A stretch of 64,000 bases of DNA from JBOHUC01 sp050733935 (GCA_050733935.1 JBOHUC010000016.1:1-64000), one strand, 5' to 3'; positions 50,187 through 59,758 are shown, numbered from the stretch's first letter. Numbers and translations are program-made. Notes: a model not told the origin generated them from the sequence alone.

Positions 50187-51650
50187 CTACGGAATCACCG
50201 CGAGGACCGACTCCATCGCCGCGGCCGTGACCGCGCCGGGCGCCACGCCGAACCAGAACGTCAGGACGACGAGCGCAATGAGCGCGAGCGACGCGGGCAG
50301 CGCATACGAAACCTCGAGCGCCTCCCCTTCCGGTTGCGTCATGTACATGACGACGACCGGGCGCAGATAATAGTACGCGGCGATCACGCTGTTGATCGCG
50401 GCCACCACGACGAGTGCGGTGTGGCCGGACTCGAGCGCGGCCTTGAACAGGTAGAACTTCCCGAGGAATCCGGCAAGCGGCGGGATGCCGGCGAGGCCGA
50501 GCATGAACACGCTCATTGCGATTCCGAGCCACGGATGGCGGAAACCGGCACCGGCAAGCTCCGTCACGCGCACGCGCTCGTCCGCGCCGCGTCCCATGAG
50601 GCTCACGACGCCGAACGCGCCGAGCGTCTGGAGCCCGTAGACGACCAGATAGAAGAGCACGGCCTGCGCCCCCGCCGCACCGCCTGCGATCACGCCGAGC
50701 AGCACGTAGCCCGCGTGCGCGATGCTCGAATAGGCGAGCATGCGCTTCAGGTTGTTCTGGAGGATCGCCGTCACGTTTCCGACCGTCATCGTGATGATGC
50801 AGAGCCAGATCAAGAGCTGGGTCCAGTCCGGCGTGATCGAGGGGAGTGCGGCGATCACGACCCGAAGGAGGCCCGCGAAGCCTGCGGCCTTGGCCCCGGC
50901 CGCCATGAATCCCGTGGCCGTGGTGGGCGCGCCTTCGTAGGCGTCCGGGGTCCACATGTGAAACGGCACGAGCGAGACCTTGAACGCGAAGCCCACGAAC
51001 GTGAGCAGTCCACCCGCGAGGAGAAGCGGCGTCTTGAGCGCGGGCGAGCCGATCAGGTAGCCGCCGATGCGGCTCAGGTTCGTCGTCCCGGTCGCCCCGT
51101 AGACGAGCGCGATCCCGTACAGGAGGAAGCCCGTGGCGAACGCGCCGAGCAGAAAATACTTGAGCGCGGCCTCGTTCGACTCGAAGCGGTTCTTCCGGAA
51201 GCCGGCCAGGACGTAGAGCGCGAGCGACATGAGCTCGATCCCGAGGAAGATCATGACGAGGTCGTTCGCGGCCGCGAGGAAGATCATCCCGAGCGTCGCG
51301 AACAGGATGAGCGCGTAGAACTCGCCCTGCGGCAGGTTCGTGCGCTTCAGGTAGTCCCACGACAGGAGCACGGCGGCGGCCGCGAAGCCGATCGAGAGGA
51401 TCGTGAAGAACGTCGCGAACCCGTCCACGCGGTACATGTCGTTGAACATGATGCGCGTCGTTCCCGCGATCTGGAACTGTGCCGTCCCGGCGGCGGCGAG
51501 TGCCACGAGCGCGGTGAGCGCCGAGATGTCGGAGCCACGCTTCCTTGTCTTCATGTTGAGCAGCATGAGGAGCATGCCGAACACGGAAAGGATCCAGATC
51601 GGAAGCGTCGCCTGGAAGTCGGCGTACGAGAACGCCATGCCCGGGGTCAT
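50187..51650 (-). CDS. nuoN: NADH-quinone oxidoreductase subunit N
   Basis: 487 residues. Antiporter-like membrane subunit of complex I with about 14 predicted helices. The conserved core is visible: GIELMSLALYVLAGF, VSLVPFHMWTPDAYEGAPT, AYSSIAHAGYVLLG and LAGIPPLAGFLGKFYLF. Proton translocation in the inner membrane. It starts after the nuoM stop and is the last gene of the cluster. Confidence 0.95.
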   Translation of the reverse strand: MTPGMAFSYADFQATLPIWILSVFGMLLMLLNMKTRKRGSDISALTALVALAAAGTAQFQIAGTTRIMFNDMYRVDGFATFFTILSIGFAAAAVLLSWDYLKRTNLPQGEFYALILFATLGMIFLAAANDLVMIFLGIELMSLALYVLAGFRKNRFESNEAALKYFLLGAFATGFLLYGIALVYGATGTTNLSRIGGYLIGSPALKTPLLLAGGLLTFVGFAFKVSLVPFHMWTPDAYEGAPTTATGFMAAGAKAAGFAGLLRVVIAALPSITPDWTQLLIWLCIITMTVGNVTAILQNNLKRMLAYSSIAHAGYVLLGVIAGGAAGAQAVLFYLVVYGLQTLGAFGVVSLMGRGADERVRVTELAGAGFRHPWLGIAMSVFMLGLAGIPPLAGFLGKFYLFKAALESGHTALVVVAAINSVIAAYYYLRPVVVMYMTQPEGEALEVSYALPASLALIALVVLTFWFGVAPGAVTAAAMESVLAVIP

Positions 51651-53311
51651 CGGGGCGCTCCCGCGCCGGGCGGAATGTCCCCGACGTCCACGGTGGCATT
51701 CGACCGGCTCGAGCCGGTGGTCGCGGCCGCTCCCGAAGGGGTCTCAGAGCCCGGGCAGCAGGGCTCGACGCCGGCACGTTGCAGCGCCTCGCGCGCCTCG
51801 AACTCGCGGTTCAGCATCGCCTTCTCCTGGAACATCGTGATCGCGCTCGCGACCGAAGGCTGCATGCGCTGGAGGATCGGCGTCGGGAAGATGCCTATCC
51901 AAAAGATGAGGACGACCAGGGGCGCGAGCACGAGCGTCTCGCGTGGCGTCAAGTCACGCAGGTTCTCGTTCGCGCTGTTCGAGACCGGTCCCCACACGAC
52001 GCGCTGGAACATCCAGAGCATGTAGCAGGCCGAGAGAACAACCCCGGTCGTCGCAAGCACGGTCCAGAACGGCTGGGGCCCGAAGGCTCCGACAAGGACC
52101 AGGAACTCGCCGACGAAACCGTTCGTGCCCGGAAGCCCGATCGAGGACAGCATGACGACGAGGAACACGGCGGTGAACACGGGGATCACCTTCCACAGGC
52201 CGCCGAACTCGCTGATGAGCCGCGTGTGGCGCCTCTCGTAGATGACCCCGACCAGGAGGAACAGCGCACCGGTCGAGATGCCGTGGTTGATCATCTGGAG
52301 GATCGATCCGGACCAGCCTTCGACCGTGAACGCGAACATCCCGAGCATGCAAAAGCCGAGGTGGCTCACGGACGAATACGCGACGAGCTTCTTCAAATCG
52401 GGCTGCACCATCGCGACGAGTGCCCCGTAAATGATGCCGACGATCGCAAGGAGCAGGACGATCGGCGTGAGCGCGAGCGTTGCGTTCGGGAAGAGCGGCA
52501 TCGCGAAGCGCATGAAGCCGTACGTCCCCATCTTGAGGAGCACGGCGGCCAGGATCACGGAGCCCGCCGTCGGCGCCTCGACGTGCGCGAGCGGGAGCCA
52601 GGTGTGGAACGGCCACATCGGCACCTTGATTGCGAACGCGAGGCCGAACGCGAGGAAGAGCCAGACCTGCGCGCCGAGCGGAACGTTCGTCTTGTAGAGC
52701 TCGAGGAGATCGAGCGTGTAGACCCCGGTCTGCGCGTGGTGGATGAAGTAGAGCGCGATGATCGCGACCAGCATCAAGATCGAGCCCAGGAACGTGTACA
52801 GGAAGAACCGGATCGCGGCCTTGATGCGCTCGGACCCGCCCCAGACGCCCACGAGCAGGTACATCGGGATCAGCATGAATTCCCAGAAGAAGTAGAAGAC
52901 GAGGAGATCGAGGGCCACGAACGTTCCCACCATCGCCGTCAGGAGGCCCAGGAACAGCATGTAGTACGCCTTGACGCGATGCTGGATCGCGTCGAACGAC
53001 CCGAGGATCGAAAGCGCGGTGAGCACCGTCGTGAGAAGGACGAGGAAGAGCGAAAGCCCGTCGACGCCGAGGTGCCATGACGCGCCGAGCCCGGTGAGCC
53101 AGGGCACGTTCTCCTCGAACTGCATCCCCGCGAACCCCGGCCGGAACCAGGAGAAAAGAGCGAACGAAGCACCGCACTCGACGAGCGCGGTCGCGAGCGC
53201 CAGGATCCGGATCAGCCGAGCGTTCGTGCGCGGGACGAACGCGAGAGCCAGAACTCCGACGAGCGGGAAGAAGACGAGGAACGAGAGGACCGGGAGGCCG
53301 AGCAGGTTCAC
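51647..53311 (-). CDS. nuoM: NADH-quinone oxidoreductase subunit M
   Basis: 554 residues. Antiporter-like subunit with GVDGLSLFLVLLTTVL, YFFWEFMLIPMYLL, KVPMWPFHTWLPLAHVEAPT, YSSVSHLGFCMLG and the LPGTNGFVGEFLVL loop. GTG at 53311 overlaps the nuoL stop as GTGA. A Pro/Ser/Ala-rich tail of about 45 residues after the last helix is longer than usual. Proton pumping in complex I. Confidence 0.95.
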   Translation of the reverse strand: MNLLGLPVLSFLVFFPLVGVLALAFVPRTNARLIRILALATALVECGASFALFSWFRPGFAGMQFEENVPWLTGLGASWHLGVDGLSLFLVLLTTVLTALSILGSFDAIQHRVKAYYMLFLGLLTAMVGTFVALDLLVFYFFWEFMLIPMYLLVGVWGGSERIKAAIRFFLYTFLGSILMLVAIIALYFIHHAQTGVYTLDLLELYKTNVPLGAQVWLFLAFGLAFAIKVPMWPFHTWLPLAHVEAPTAGSVILAAVLLKMGTYGFMRFAMPLFPNATLALTPIVLLLAIVGIIYGALVAMVQPDLKKLVAYSSVSHLGFCMLGMFAFTVEGWSGSILQMINHGISTGALFLLVGVIYERRHTRLISEFGGLWKVIPVFTAVFLVVMLSSIGLPGTNGFVGEFLVLVGAFGPQPFWTVLATTGVVLSACYMLWMFQRVVWGPVSNSANENLRDLTPRETLVLAPLVVLIFWIGIFPTPILQRMQPSVASAITMFQEKAMLNREFEAREALQRAGVEPCCPGSETPSGAAATTGSSRSNATVDVGDIPPGAGAPR

Positions 53312-55308
53312 GGGGTCCCCTTGAGCACAACGCCCGAGAGAAGGACGATCACGCCGAGCACGAGGAAGAAGGCATAGGTGCCCACGTAGCCGCTCTGGAA
53401 CAGGCGGAGCACGGCTCCCGTGCCGGCCACGAGCGCTCCCAGGCCGCCGACGATGCCGTCGATCACGAGCGTGTCCCAGATCCGCCACAGGAATTGCGAG
53501 AACGCCATCGTCGGCCGGACGAACAGGAAGTCGTAGATCTCGTCGATGTACCACTTGTGATAGAGCACGTTGTACAGGCCGCGTGTGCGCTCCGCGAGGC
53601 GTGCCGGAAGGCCCGGGCTCCGCAAATAGAAGACGTACGCGAGTCCGATCCCGGCGAGCGCGACAAGCACCGAGACGATCATGAGCGTGGCCTCGAGCGC
53701 GGGATCGTGGTGCGCAGCCTGCGCGGCCTGCGTCACGTGCCCCTGCACTGCCTCCGCCGCATGCCCGGCTCCCGCAGCATGCCCGGCTCCCGCCGCGTGC
53801 CCGGCGCTCTCTCCGCCCCCGACGACCGGCTCGAGCCAGTCCTTGATCCGGTTCATGCCCGGGATCATCGGGATTCCGACCCAGCCCCCGATCACTGAGA
53901 GCACGGCGAGGATCATGAGCGGAACGGTCATGACCCGTGGCGACTCGTGAACGTGCGCGCGCGCCTCGGGCGTCAGTCGCTCACGTCCGTAGAACGTGAG
54001 GAAGAGGAGCCGGAACATGTAGAACGCGGTCATGAACGCGGTCACGGTCGCGACCACCCAGAGCACGAGATTCCCGGAGGTGAACGTCTCGAACAGGATT
54101 TCGTCCTTCGAGAAGAACCCGGCGAACGGAGGAATGCCCGCGATTGCGATGCAGGCGATCAGCATCGTCACGTGCGTCACCGGGAGGTGCTTCCTGAGAC
54201 CTCCCATGTGCCGCATGTCCTGCTCGTCGTGGAGCGCGTGGATGACCGATCCGGCCCCGAGGAAGAGGAGTGCTTTGAAGAACGCGTGCGTCATCAAATG
54301 GAAGATGCCCGCGGCCGATGCCCCCACCCCGCACGCGAGGAACATGTAGCCGAGCTGGCTCACCGTCGAATACGCGAGCACGCGCTTGATGTCGTTCTGC
54401 ACGAGGCCGATCGATGCGGCGAAGATCGCGGTCGCCGCTCCGATCACAGCGACGACCGTGAGCGCGATCGGGGCGAGCTCGTAGAGCACATGGCAACGGG
54501 CGACCATGTACACGCCAGCAGTGACCATGGTCGCGGCATGGATGAGCGCCGACACGGGAGTGGGGCCTTCCATCGCATCGGGGAGCCACACGTAGAGCGG
54601 GATCTGCGCAGACTTGCCGGTCGCCCCGACGAAGAGGAGAAGCCCGATCGCCGTCGCGACGGCCCCGCCCATGGGCAGGAGGTGCGGGGCGGCGGCGAAC
54701 ACCTTCGTGTAGTCGAGCGTGCCGCACGACCACCAGATCAGGAACATCCCGAGCAGGAATCCGAAGTCGCCGATCCGGTTGACGATGAACGCTTTCTTCC
54801 CGGCTTCGACCGCCGACGGCTTGAACGCCCAGAAGCCGATCAACAAGTACGAGCAGAGCCCCACGCCCTCCCAGCCCACGAACATGACGAGGAAGTTGGC
54901 CCCCAGGACGAGCGTGAGCATCGAGAACGTGAACAGGTTCAAGTACAGGAAGAAACGCTTGAACCCGTCGTCGTGCCCCATGTAGCCGAGCGAATAGACG
55001 TGGATCAGGAAGCCCACGCCCGTGACGACGAGCGTCATGAGCGAGGACAGAGGATCGAGCAGGAACGCGACGTCCGCGCGGAACGAGCCCACGGCGATCC
55101 AGGTCCAGACCGTCTGGACGATCGTCCGCTCCTCGGCCGGTCGCCCGAGGAGGGCGAAGAAGCACGAGAGCGCCACCAGGAAGGCCACGCCGACGACGCC
55201 GCACGAGACGATCCCCACGGTCTGCCGGGGCAGGCGGCGTCCGAGCGCCAGGTTCAAGAGGAACCCGGCGAGCGGCAGCGCGGGAATGAGCCAGAGCTGC
55301 TCGAGCAT
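53308..55308 (-). CDS. nuoL: NADH-quinone oxidoreductase subunit L
   Basis: 666 residues. Antiporter-like subunit with the lateral helix. Core motifs: WEGVGLCSYLLIGFW, GKSAQIPLYVWLPDAMEGPT, ALIHAATMVTAGVY, AYSTVSQLGYMFLACG and GIPPFAGFFSKDEIL. A His/Ala/Gly-rich insertion (GHAAGAGHAAGAGHAAEAV, about 505-525) interrupts the C-terminal part and carries three HAA repeats. ATG at 55308, eight bases after the nuoK stop region. Confidence 0.95.
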   Translation of the reverse strand: MLEQLWLIPALPLAGFLLNLALGRRLPRQTVGIVSCGVVGVAFLVALSCFFALLGRPAEERTIVQTVWTWIAVGSFRADVAFLLDPLSSLMTLVVTGVGFLIHVYSLGYMGHDDGFKRFFLYLNLFTFSMLTLVLGANFLVMFVGWEGVGLCSYLLIGFWAFKPSAVEAGKKAFIVNRIGDFGFLLGMFLIWWSCGTLDYTKVFAAAPHLLPMGGAVATAIGLLLFVGATGKSAQIPLYVWLPDAMEGPTPVSALIHAATMVTAGVYMVARCHVLYELAPIALTVVAVIGAATAIFAASIGLVQNDIKRVLAYSTVSQLGYMFLACGVGASAAGIFHLMTHAFFKALLFLGAGSVIHALHDEQDMRHMGGLRKHLPVTHVTMLIACIAIAGIPPFAGFFSKDEILFETFTSGNLVLWVVATVTAFMTAFYMFRLLFLTFYGRERLTPEARAHVHESPRVMTVPLMILAVLSVIGGWVGIPMIPGMNRIKDWLEPVVGGGESAGHAAGAGHAAGAGHAAEAVQGHVTQAAQAAHHDPALEATLMIVSVLVALAGIGLAYVFYLRSPGLPARLAERTRGLYNVLYHKWYIDEIYDFLFVRPTMAFSQFLWRIWDTLVIDGIVGGLGALVAGTGAVLRLFQSGYVGTYAFFLVLGVIVLLSGVVLKGTP

Positions 55309-55316
55309 GGCCTCGC

Positions 55317-55634
55317 CTATCCCTTGAGCAGGTTCACTTCGTCCACGTACACGGTCTCGCGCGCGCGGAACACGTTGATGATGATCGCAAGCCCGACCGC
55401 GACCTCAGCGGCCGCCACGACCATCACGAAGAACACGAACACCTGGCCGTCCAGGTTGTCGAGCGCCCGCGCGAACGCCACGAGCGTGAGATTCGCGGCG
55501 TTGAGCATCAACTCGATGCACATGAAGATGACGAGCGCGTTTCGCCGAACGAGCACTCCGGTCACGCCGATCACGAACAGTGCCGCAGCGAACACGAGGT
55601 ACCAGCTCGTCGGGACGACTTCGGGCAGGCTCAC
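55317..55634 (-). CDS. nuoK: NADH-quinone oxidoreductase subunit K
   Basis: 105 residues with three membrane helices: ALFVIGVTGVLVRRNALVIF, MCIELMLNAANLTLVAF with the conserved Glu, and AAAEVAVGLAIIINVFR with the second Glu. GTG at 55634 overlaps the nuoJ stop as GTGA. Part of the complex I proton channel. Confidence 0.95.
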   Translation of the reverse strand: MSLPEVVPTSWYLVFAAALFVIGVTGVLVRRNALVIFMCIELMLNAANLTLVAFARALDNLDGQVFVFFVMVVAAAEVAVGLAIIINVFRARETVYVDEVNLLKG

Positions 55635-56278
55635 GATTGCCCCTCCTGCGCTTCGGGCGAGATGGGGCCCGTGTGGACCGCTTCCCCGGAGACGGGCGCC
55701 GGGCGCGCTCCGGACGTCGGAGCCGCGGTCGTGCGGGGTGACGCGGGCGCGGGACGCGAGGCCACGAGATCGCTCTTCCGCTTCGCGAGCACGACCGCTC
55801 CGATGATGCCGACGAGCAGGATGAGAGAGGTCACTTCGAACGGGAACAGATAGTCCGTGTAGAGGCGAAGCCCGATCGCTTCCGTGTTCCCGACGCGGGC
55901 GACCACGTCGGCCGTGTCCCGTCCCGAGGGGCCGAGCGCCCACGGTTTCCGGATCATCGCGACGAACAGCGCGGCGAGCGCGATGCCGAATCCCCATCCC
56001 AGAACCCGTCGGGCCGCGTGATGGAGCCCGTCGTCGATGTCGTGGCGCAGATTGAGCAGCATGATCACGAAGATGAACAGCACCATGATGGCGCCGGCAT
56101 AGACGACGACCTGCACCGCGGCAATGAACGGCGCATTGAGGAGCACGTACATGCCACCCAGACTCACGAACGTGAGCACGAGATAGAGCGCCGACACGAC
56201 CGGGTTCCGCTGGATGACGACCATGAGGGCCGCGACGAGCCCGATCACGGCGAAGGCGACGAAGAAATACGGCGTCAC
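55631..56278 (-). CDS. nuoJ: NADH-quinone oxidoreductase subunit J
   Basis: 215 residues with five predicted helices and the conserved QVVVYAGAIMVLFIFVIMLL. A Pro/Ala/Ser-rich tail of about 40 residues (after SDLVASRPAP) extends beyond the membrane part. GTG at 56278 overlaps the nuoH stop as GTGA. Membrane arm subunit of complex I. Confidence 0.94.
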   Translation of the reverse strand: MTPYFFVAFAVIGLVAALMVVIQRNPVVSALYLVLTFVSLGGMYVLLNAPFIAAVQVVVYAGAIMVLFIFVIMLLNLRHDIDDGLHHAARRVLGWGFGIALAALFVAMIRKPWALGPSGRDTADVVARVGNTEAIGLRLYTDYLFPFEVTSLILLVGIIGAVVLAKRKSDLVASRPAPASPRTTAAPTSGARPAPVSGEAVHTGPISPEAQEGQS

Positions 56279-57285
56279 CGGTTCATCCACAGGTAGCGCA
56301 CGAGGCCCGTCGCCATGACGTTCGCGAGCGCGATCGGGAGCAGCACCTTCCAGCCGAACGCCATGAGCTGGTCGTAACGCAGGCGCGGCCAGGTCCAGCG
56401 CACCCACACGAAGAAGAAGCACAGGAACGTCCACTTGAGCGTGAACCAAAGCACGCCCCAGAGCGCCGCCGGGAGGAACGGCGGGACGGGGCCGTGCCAG
56501 CCGCCCAGGAACAGCGTCGTGCAGATGCCCGCGATCGCCATCATGTTCATGTACTCGGCCATGTAGAAGATCGCGAACTTCATCGACGAGTACTCGAGGT
56601 GATATCCGGCCACGATCTCGGACTCCGCCTCCGCGAGATCGAACGGCGAGCGGTTGCACTCCGCGAGCATCGTGACCAGGAAGATGAGAAACGCGATCGG
56701 CTGGGAGAGCGCGAACCAGACCTTCGACTGCGCCTCGACGATCGCCACCGTCGAGAGCGATCCGGTCGCGAGGACGACCGACACCACCGCGAGCCCCATC
56801 CCGAGCTCGTAACTGATCATCTGGGCGGCCGCGCGCAGACCGCCAAGCAGGCTGTACTTGTTGTTCGACGACCACCCCGCGAGCACGACCGTGTAAACGC
56901 TGAGCGAGGACATGGCGAGGAAGAGGAGGATCCCGATGTTCACGTCGCTGATGATCGCGTTCGGCGCGACGGGGACGATCGCGACCGAGACGAACGCGGG
57001 CACGAACGCGATGAACGGCGCGAGGAGGTACACCGCGTGGTGCGCCTCCTGCGCCATCACGTCTTCCTTGAAGAAGAGCTTGATCACATCGGCGAGCGGC
57101 TGGAGGAGCCCGTACGGCCCCACGCGGTTCGGACCGGGACGGAATTGAATGTGGGCCGCCACCTTGCGCTCGACCCACGTGTAGAACGGCAGGATCCCGA
57201 GGAACACGCCCGGAACGAGCAGGATACCGACCGCCGTCCACAGCCAGCGCTGGGTCTCCGGGCTCATTCCTTGAAGGAAGGACAT
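56275..57285 (-). CDS. nuoH: NADH-quinone oxidoreductase subunit H
   Basis: 336 residues. Membrane subunit at the interface with the peripheral arm, close to the quinone site. Motifs: YTWVERKVAAHIQFRPGPNR, GLLQPLADVIKLFFKED, ISYELGMGLAVVSVV, and the Glu-rich loop AECNRSPFDLAEAESEIVAG and YHLEYSSMKFAIFYMAEY. The ATG at 57285 (also Met7) follows nuoF by 23 bases. nuoG and nuoI, which often flank it, are absent here. Confidence 0.95.
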   Translation of the reverse strand: MSFLQGMSPETQRWLWTAVGILLVPGVFLGILPFYTWVERKVAAHIQFRPGPNRVGPYGLLQPLADVIKLFFKEDVMAQEAHHAVYLLAPFIAFVPAFVSVAIVPVAPNAIISDVNIGILLFLAMSSLSVYTVVLAGWSSNNKYSLLGGLRAAAQMISYELGMGLAVVSVVLATGSLSTVAIVEAQSKVWFALSQPIAFLIFLVTMLAECNRSPFDLAEAESEIVAGYHLEYSSMKFAIFYMAEYMNMMAIAGICTTLFLGGWHGPVPPFLPAALWGVLWFTLKWTFLCFFFVWVRWTWPRLRYDQLMAFGWKVLLPIALANVMATGLVRYLWMNR

Positions 57286-57308
57286 CCGTGTCGGGGCTCG
57301 AGCGGCGG

Positions 57309-58640
57309 TCAGACCGCGGCCGTGGCCCGCTCCTCAAACGCCCGCAGCTCGTCCCGCCTGCGGTTCGCGATGCAGCGCTTCTCGCGCACGTGGAACTCGA
57401 ACTCGGGACGGAAGCGGTCGATCACGGACATGACCGGCATGGCCGCGGCGTCCCCGAGCGCGCAGAAGGACTTCCCGAGGATCATGTCGCACATGCGGTA
57501 GAGATGATCGATCTGCTCCATCCGCGCCTCGCCGGCCTCGAACTGGAGCAGGATGCTCTCCATCCAGTGCGTTCCCTCACGGCACGGCGTGCACTTGCCG
57601 CACGACTCGTGGCGGTAGAAGCGCGTGATGTTGAGCGCGAGATCGACCATGCACGTCTGCTCGTCGATGAACACACAACCGCCCGAGCCGAGGAGCGTCC
57701 CCGCGGCCGCGCACGACTCGAAGTCGAGGCCGACGTCCAAGTGCTCGGTCGTGAGCATCGGGACGGACGAGCCGCCGGGGATGATCGCCTTGAGCTTCAT
57801 TCCGGACTTCATGCCGCCCGCGTACTCTTCGAGCAGCGTGCGGATCGGAAGGCCCATCGGAATCTCGTAATTCGCGGGACGGTTGACCGGTCCCGACACC
57901 GACATGACCTTCGTGCCGGGACTCTTCTCGGTCCCCCACGCGCGGAACCACTCGGCGCCGCGAAGCAGGATGTCGGGCACGTTCATGATCGTCTCGACGT
58001 TGTTGACGACCGTCGGACACGCGTACAGGCCTTCGACCGCGGGGAACGGCGGCTTGAGACGTGGATTCCCGCGCTTCCCCTCGAGCGAGTTCAGGAGGGC
58101 CGTCTCCTCGCCGCAAATGTAGGCGCCCGCCCCCATGTGCACGTGCGCGTCGAGATCGAATCCCGAGCCCAGGATGTTCTTCCCCAGGTAGCCGGCTGCG
58201 CGCGCCTCCTCGAGCGCCTTCTGGAGGATCGGCTCGAGGAACATGAACTCACCGCGCACGTAGAGGTAGCAGGCGTGCGCGTTGATCGCGTAGCTCGTGA
58301 GGAGGATGCCCTCGAGGAGCTGATGCGGATTCTTGAGCATCAGCTCGTGATCCTTGAACGTCCCCGGCTCCGACTCGTCGGCGTTGATGACGAGATACTT
58401 GGGCTTCGGCGAGTCCTTGGGGACGAACGACCACTTCTGTCCGGTCGGGAAGCCGGCGCCGCCACGACCCCGCAAACCCGAGGCCTTGACCGCGTCGATG
58501 ACTGCGGCCGGCGCCATCTTCTCGCCCACGACTTTCTTCGCGGCCTGATAGCCGTCGTAGTGCGTGCGGTAGCCCTCGAGGCCGGTGAGCCCCGGGGCGT
58601 CGATCGCACGGAACAGGTTCTTGTCCCTCTTCAGCGGCAT
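57309..58640 (-). CDS. nuoF: NADH-quinone oxidoreductase subunit F
   Basis: 443 residues. NADH- and FMN-binding subunit that passes electrons through a 4Fe-4S cluster. NADH site LRGRGGAGFPTGQKW, FMN site GAGAYICGEETALLNSLEG, and the cluster ligands in ESCGKCTPCREGT and KSFCALGD. Ends with a short Arg-rich tail. 22 bases separate it from nuoE. In place of nuoG, nuoH follows directly. Confidence 0.95.
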   Translation of the reverse strand: MPLKRDKNLFRAIDAPGLTGLEGYRTHYDGYQAAKKVVGEKMAPAAVIDAVKASGLRGRGGAGFPTGQKWSFVPKDSPKPKYLVINADESEPGTFKDHELMLKNPHQLLEGILLTSYAINAHACYLYVRGEFMFLEPILQKALEEARAAGYLGKNILGSGFDLDAHVHMGAGAYICGEETALLNSLEGKRGNPRLKPPFPAVEGLYACPTVVNNVETIMNVPDILLRGAEWFRAWGTEKSPGTKVMSVSGPVNRPANYEIPMGLPIRTLLEEYAGGMKSGMKLKAIIPGGSSVPMLTTEHLDVGLDFESCAAAGTLLGSGGCVFIDEQTCMVDLALNITRFYRHESCGKCTPCREGTHWMESILLQFEAGEARMEQIDHLYRMCDMILGKSFCALGDAAAMPVMSVIDRFRPEFEFHVREKRCIANRRRDELRAFEERATAAV

Positions 58641-58662
58641 GCGCGTCGTCCCTGGAATGGCG

Positions 58663-59193
58663 TCACGAGAGGGAATCGAGGATCCGGTCCACTTCGGACT
58701 CGGTGAGGTTGTAGTGGTAGCGCTCCTCGTTGATCTGGAGCATCGGGGCCATGCCGCACGCGGCCAGGCACTCGACTTTCTTCAGGGTGAACTTCCCGTC
58801 CTTCGTCGTCTCGCCGGCTCCGATCCCGAGCTTCTTCTCGAGGTGCTTGACGATTCGCTCCGCGCCCATGAGCGAGCAGGAGAGCGTGCAGCACACCTGG
58901 ACGATGTGCCGGCCCGTCGGCGCCAGGTTGTACATCGTGTAGAAACTCGCGACCGCGGCGACGTCCGCCTCGGAGACCTCGAGCGACTTCGCGACCAGCT
59001 CGATCGCCTCCTCGGAAATGAATCCGAAGCGCTTCTGCGCGAGCCAGAGGGCAGGCATGATCGCGGAATCGCGCTGATCAGACGGGTAGCGCGCGAGATA
59101 CTCCTTGATCCGCGCCTGGTCGGCCGCGTCGAACGCAAGCGGCTTCCCCACCCGAACGAGGTCGAGCCCGACCTTCGCGGTTTTCAATCCCAC
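58663..59193 (-). CDS. nuoE: NADH-quinone oxidoreductase subunit E
   Basis: 176 residues. 2Fe-2S thioredoxin-like subunit of the NADH dehydrogenase module. Ligands: VCCTLSCSLMGA and VECLAACGMAPMLQINEERY. The helical N-terminus (ALWLAQKRFGFISEEAIELV) is family-typical. GTG at 59193 overlaps the nuoA stop by ten bases and AAGGGGG precedes it. Partners nuoF immediately downstream. Confidence 0.94.
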   Translation of the reverse strand: MGLKTAKVGLDLVRVGKPLAFDAADQARIKEYLARYPSDQRDSAIMPALWLAQKRFGFISEEAIELVAKSLEVSEADVAAVASFYTMYNLAPTGRHIVQVCCTLSCSLMGAERIVKHLEKKLGIGAGETTKDGKFTLKKVECLAACGMAPMLQINEERYHYNLTESEVDRILDSLS

Positions 59194-59543
59194 TCGAGCG
59201 CCCCCTTCTTCCACACGTAGACGTAGCCGACGAAGAGAATCGCGACGAACAGGAACATCTCGACCAGCGCGAGCAGGCCGAGCTTGTCGAACGCGACCGC
59301 CCACGGATAGAGAAAGACGATCTCGATGTCGAACAGGATGAAGAGGACGCCGATCAGGTAGAACTTGACCGAGAACCGCTCGCGCGCGCTCCCGAGCGGC
59401 AGCACGCCGCACTCGTAGGGGGAGAGGTCCACCGCCGTCTTCCGCGGCCGGCCGAGGAACCTCGAGAGCACGATGAGCGCCGCCGAAAGTCCCAGAGCGA
59501 GCAGGGTCAGGATCGCAATCGGCAGGTAGGACGACAGATCCAA
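59184..59543 (-). CDS. nuoA: NADH-quinone oxidoreductase subunit A
   Basis: 119 residues with three membrane helices. The loop SPYECGVLPLGSARERFSVK followed by FYLIGVLFILFDIEIVFLYP is the NuoA signature including the conserved Glu and Asp. First gene of the cluster; start TTG at 59543 with GGAGAA upstream. A promoter lies at 59621-59649. nuoB, nuoC and nuoD, normally next, are absent and nuoE follows directly. Confidence 0.94.
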   Translation of the reverse strand: MDLSSYLPIAILTLLALGLSAALIVLSRFLGRPRKTAVDLSPYECGVLPLGSARERFSVKFYLIGVLFILFDIEIVFLYPWAVAFDKLGLLALVEMFLFVAILFVGYVYVWKKGALEWD

Positions 59544-59620
59544 GCGATTCTCCGGTCCGATGGTCGGCGCGCCCGAGGACCGGGCCGCACCTCGCGAGAA
59601 AGGTGGGATTCCGAGCGCGA

Positions 59621-59649
59621 AATCTAGCGGGCAAGCGGGGTTAGGTCAA
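59621..59649 (-). promoter_or_regulatory. Predicted promoter of the nuo operon
   Basis: Minus strand: TTGACC (59649-59644), 17-bp spacer, TAGATT (59626-59621). Predicted start near 59614, leader about 70 bases. Lies beside the divergent promoter of the secreted-protein gene. Confidence 0.55.
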
Positions 59650-59661
59650 GCTTCTGCCCGC

Positions 59662-59691
59662 TTGTGCGGACCGAGCCTCCGGTCGTAAACT
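59662..59691 (+). promoter_or_regulatory. Predicted promoter of the secreted protein gene at 59759
   Basis: Plus strand: TTGTGC (59662-59667), 18-bp spacer, TAAACT (59686-59691). Leader of about 60 bases; GGAG near 59747. Confidence 0.5.
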
Positions 59692-59758
59692 CAGCGCCCA
59701 TTCATTGGCAGGCCCTTCGGGGTCCATGGCACTTTCCTTTTTTTCCGGAGATCCCCCC

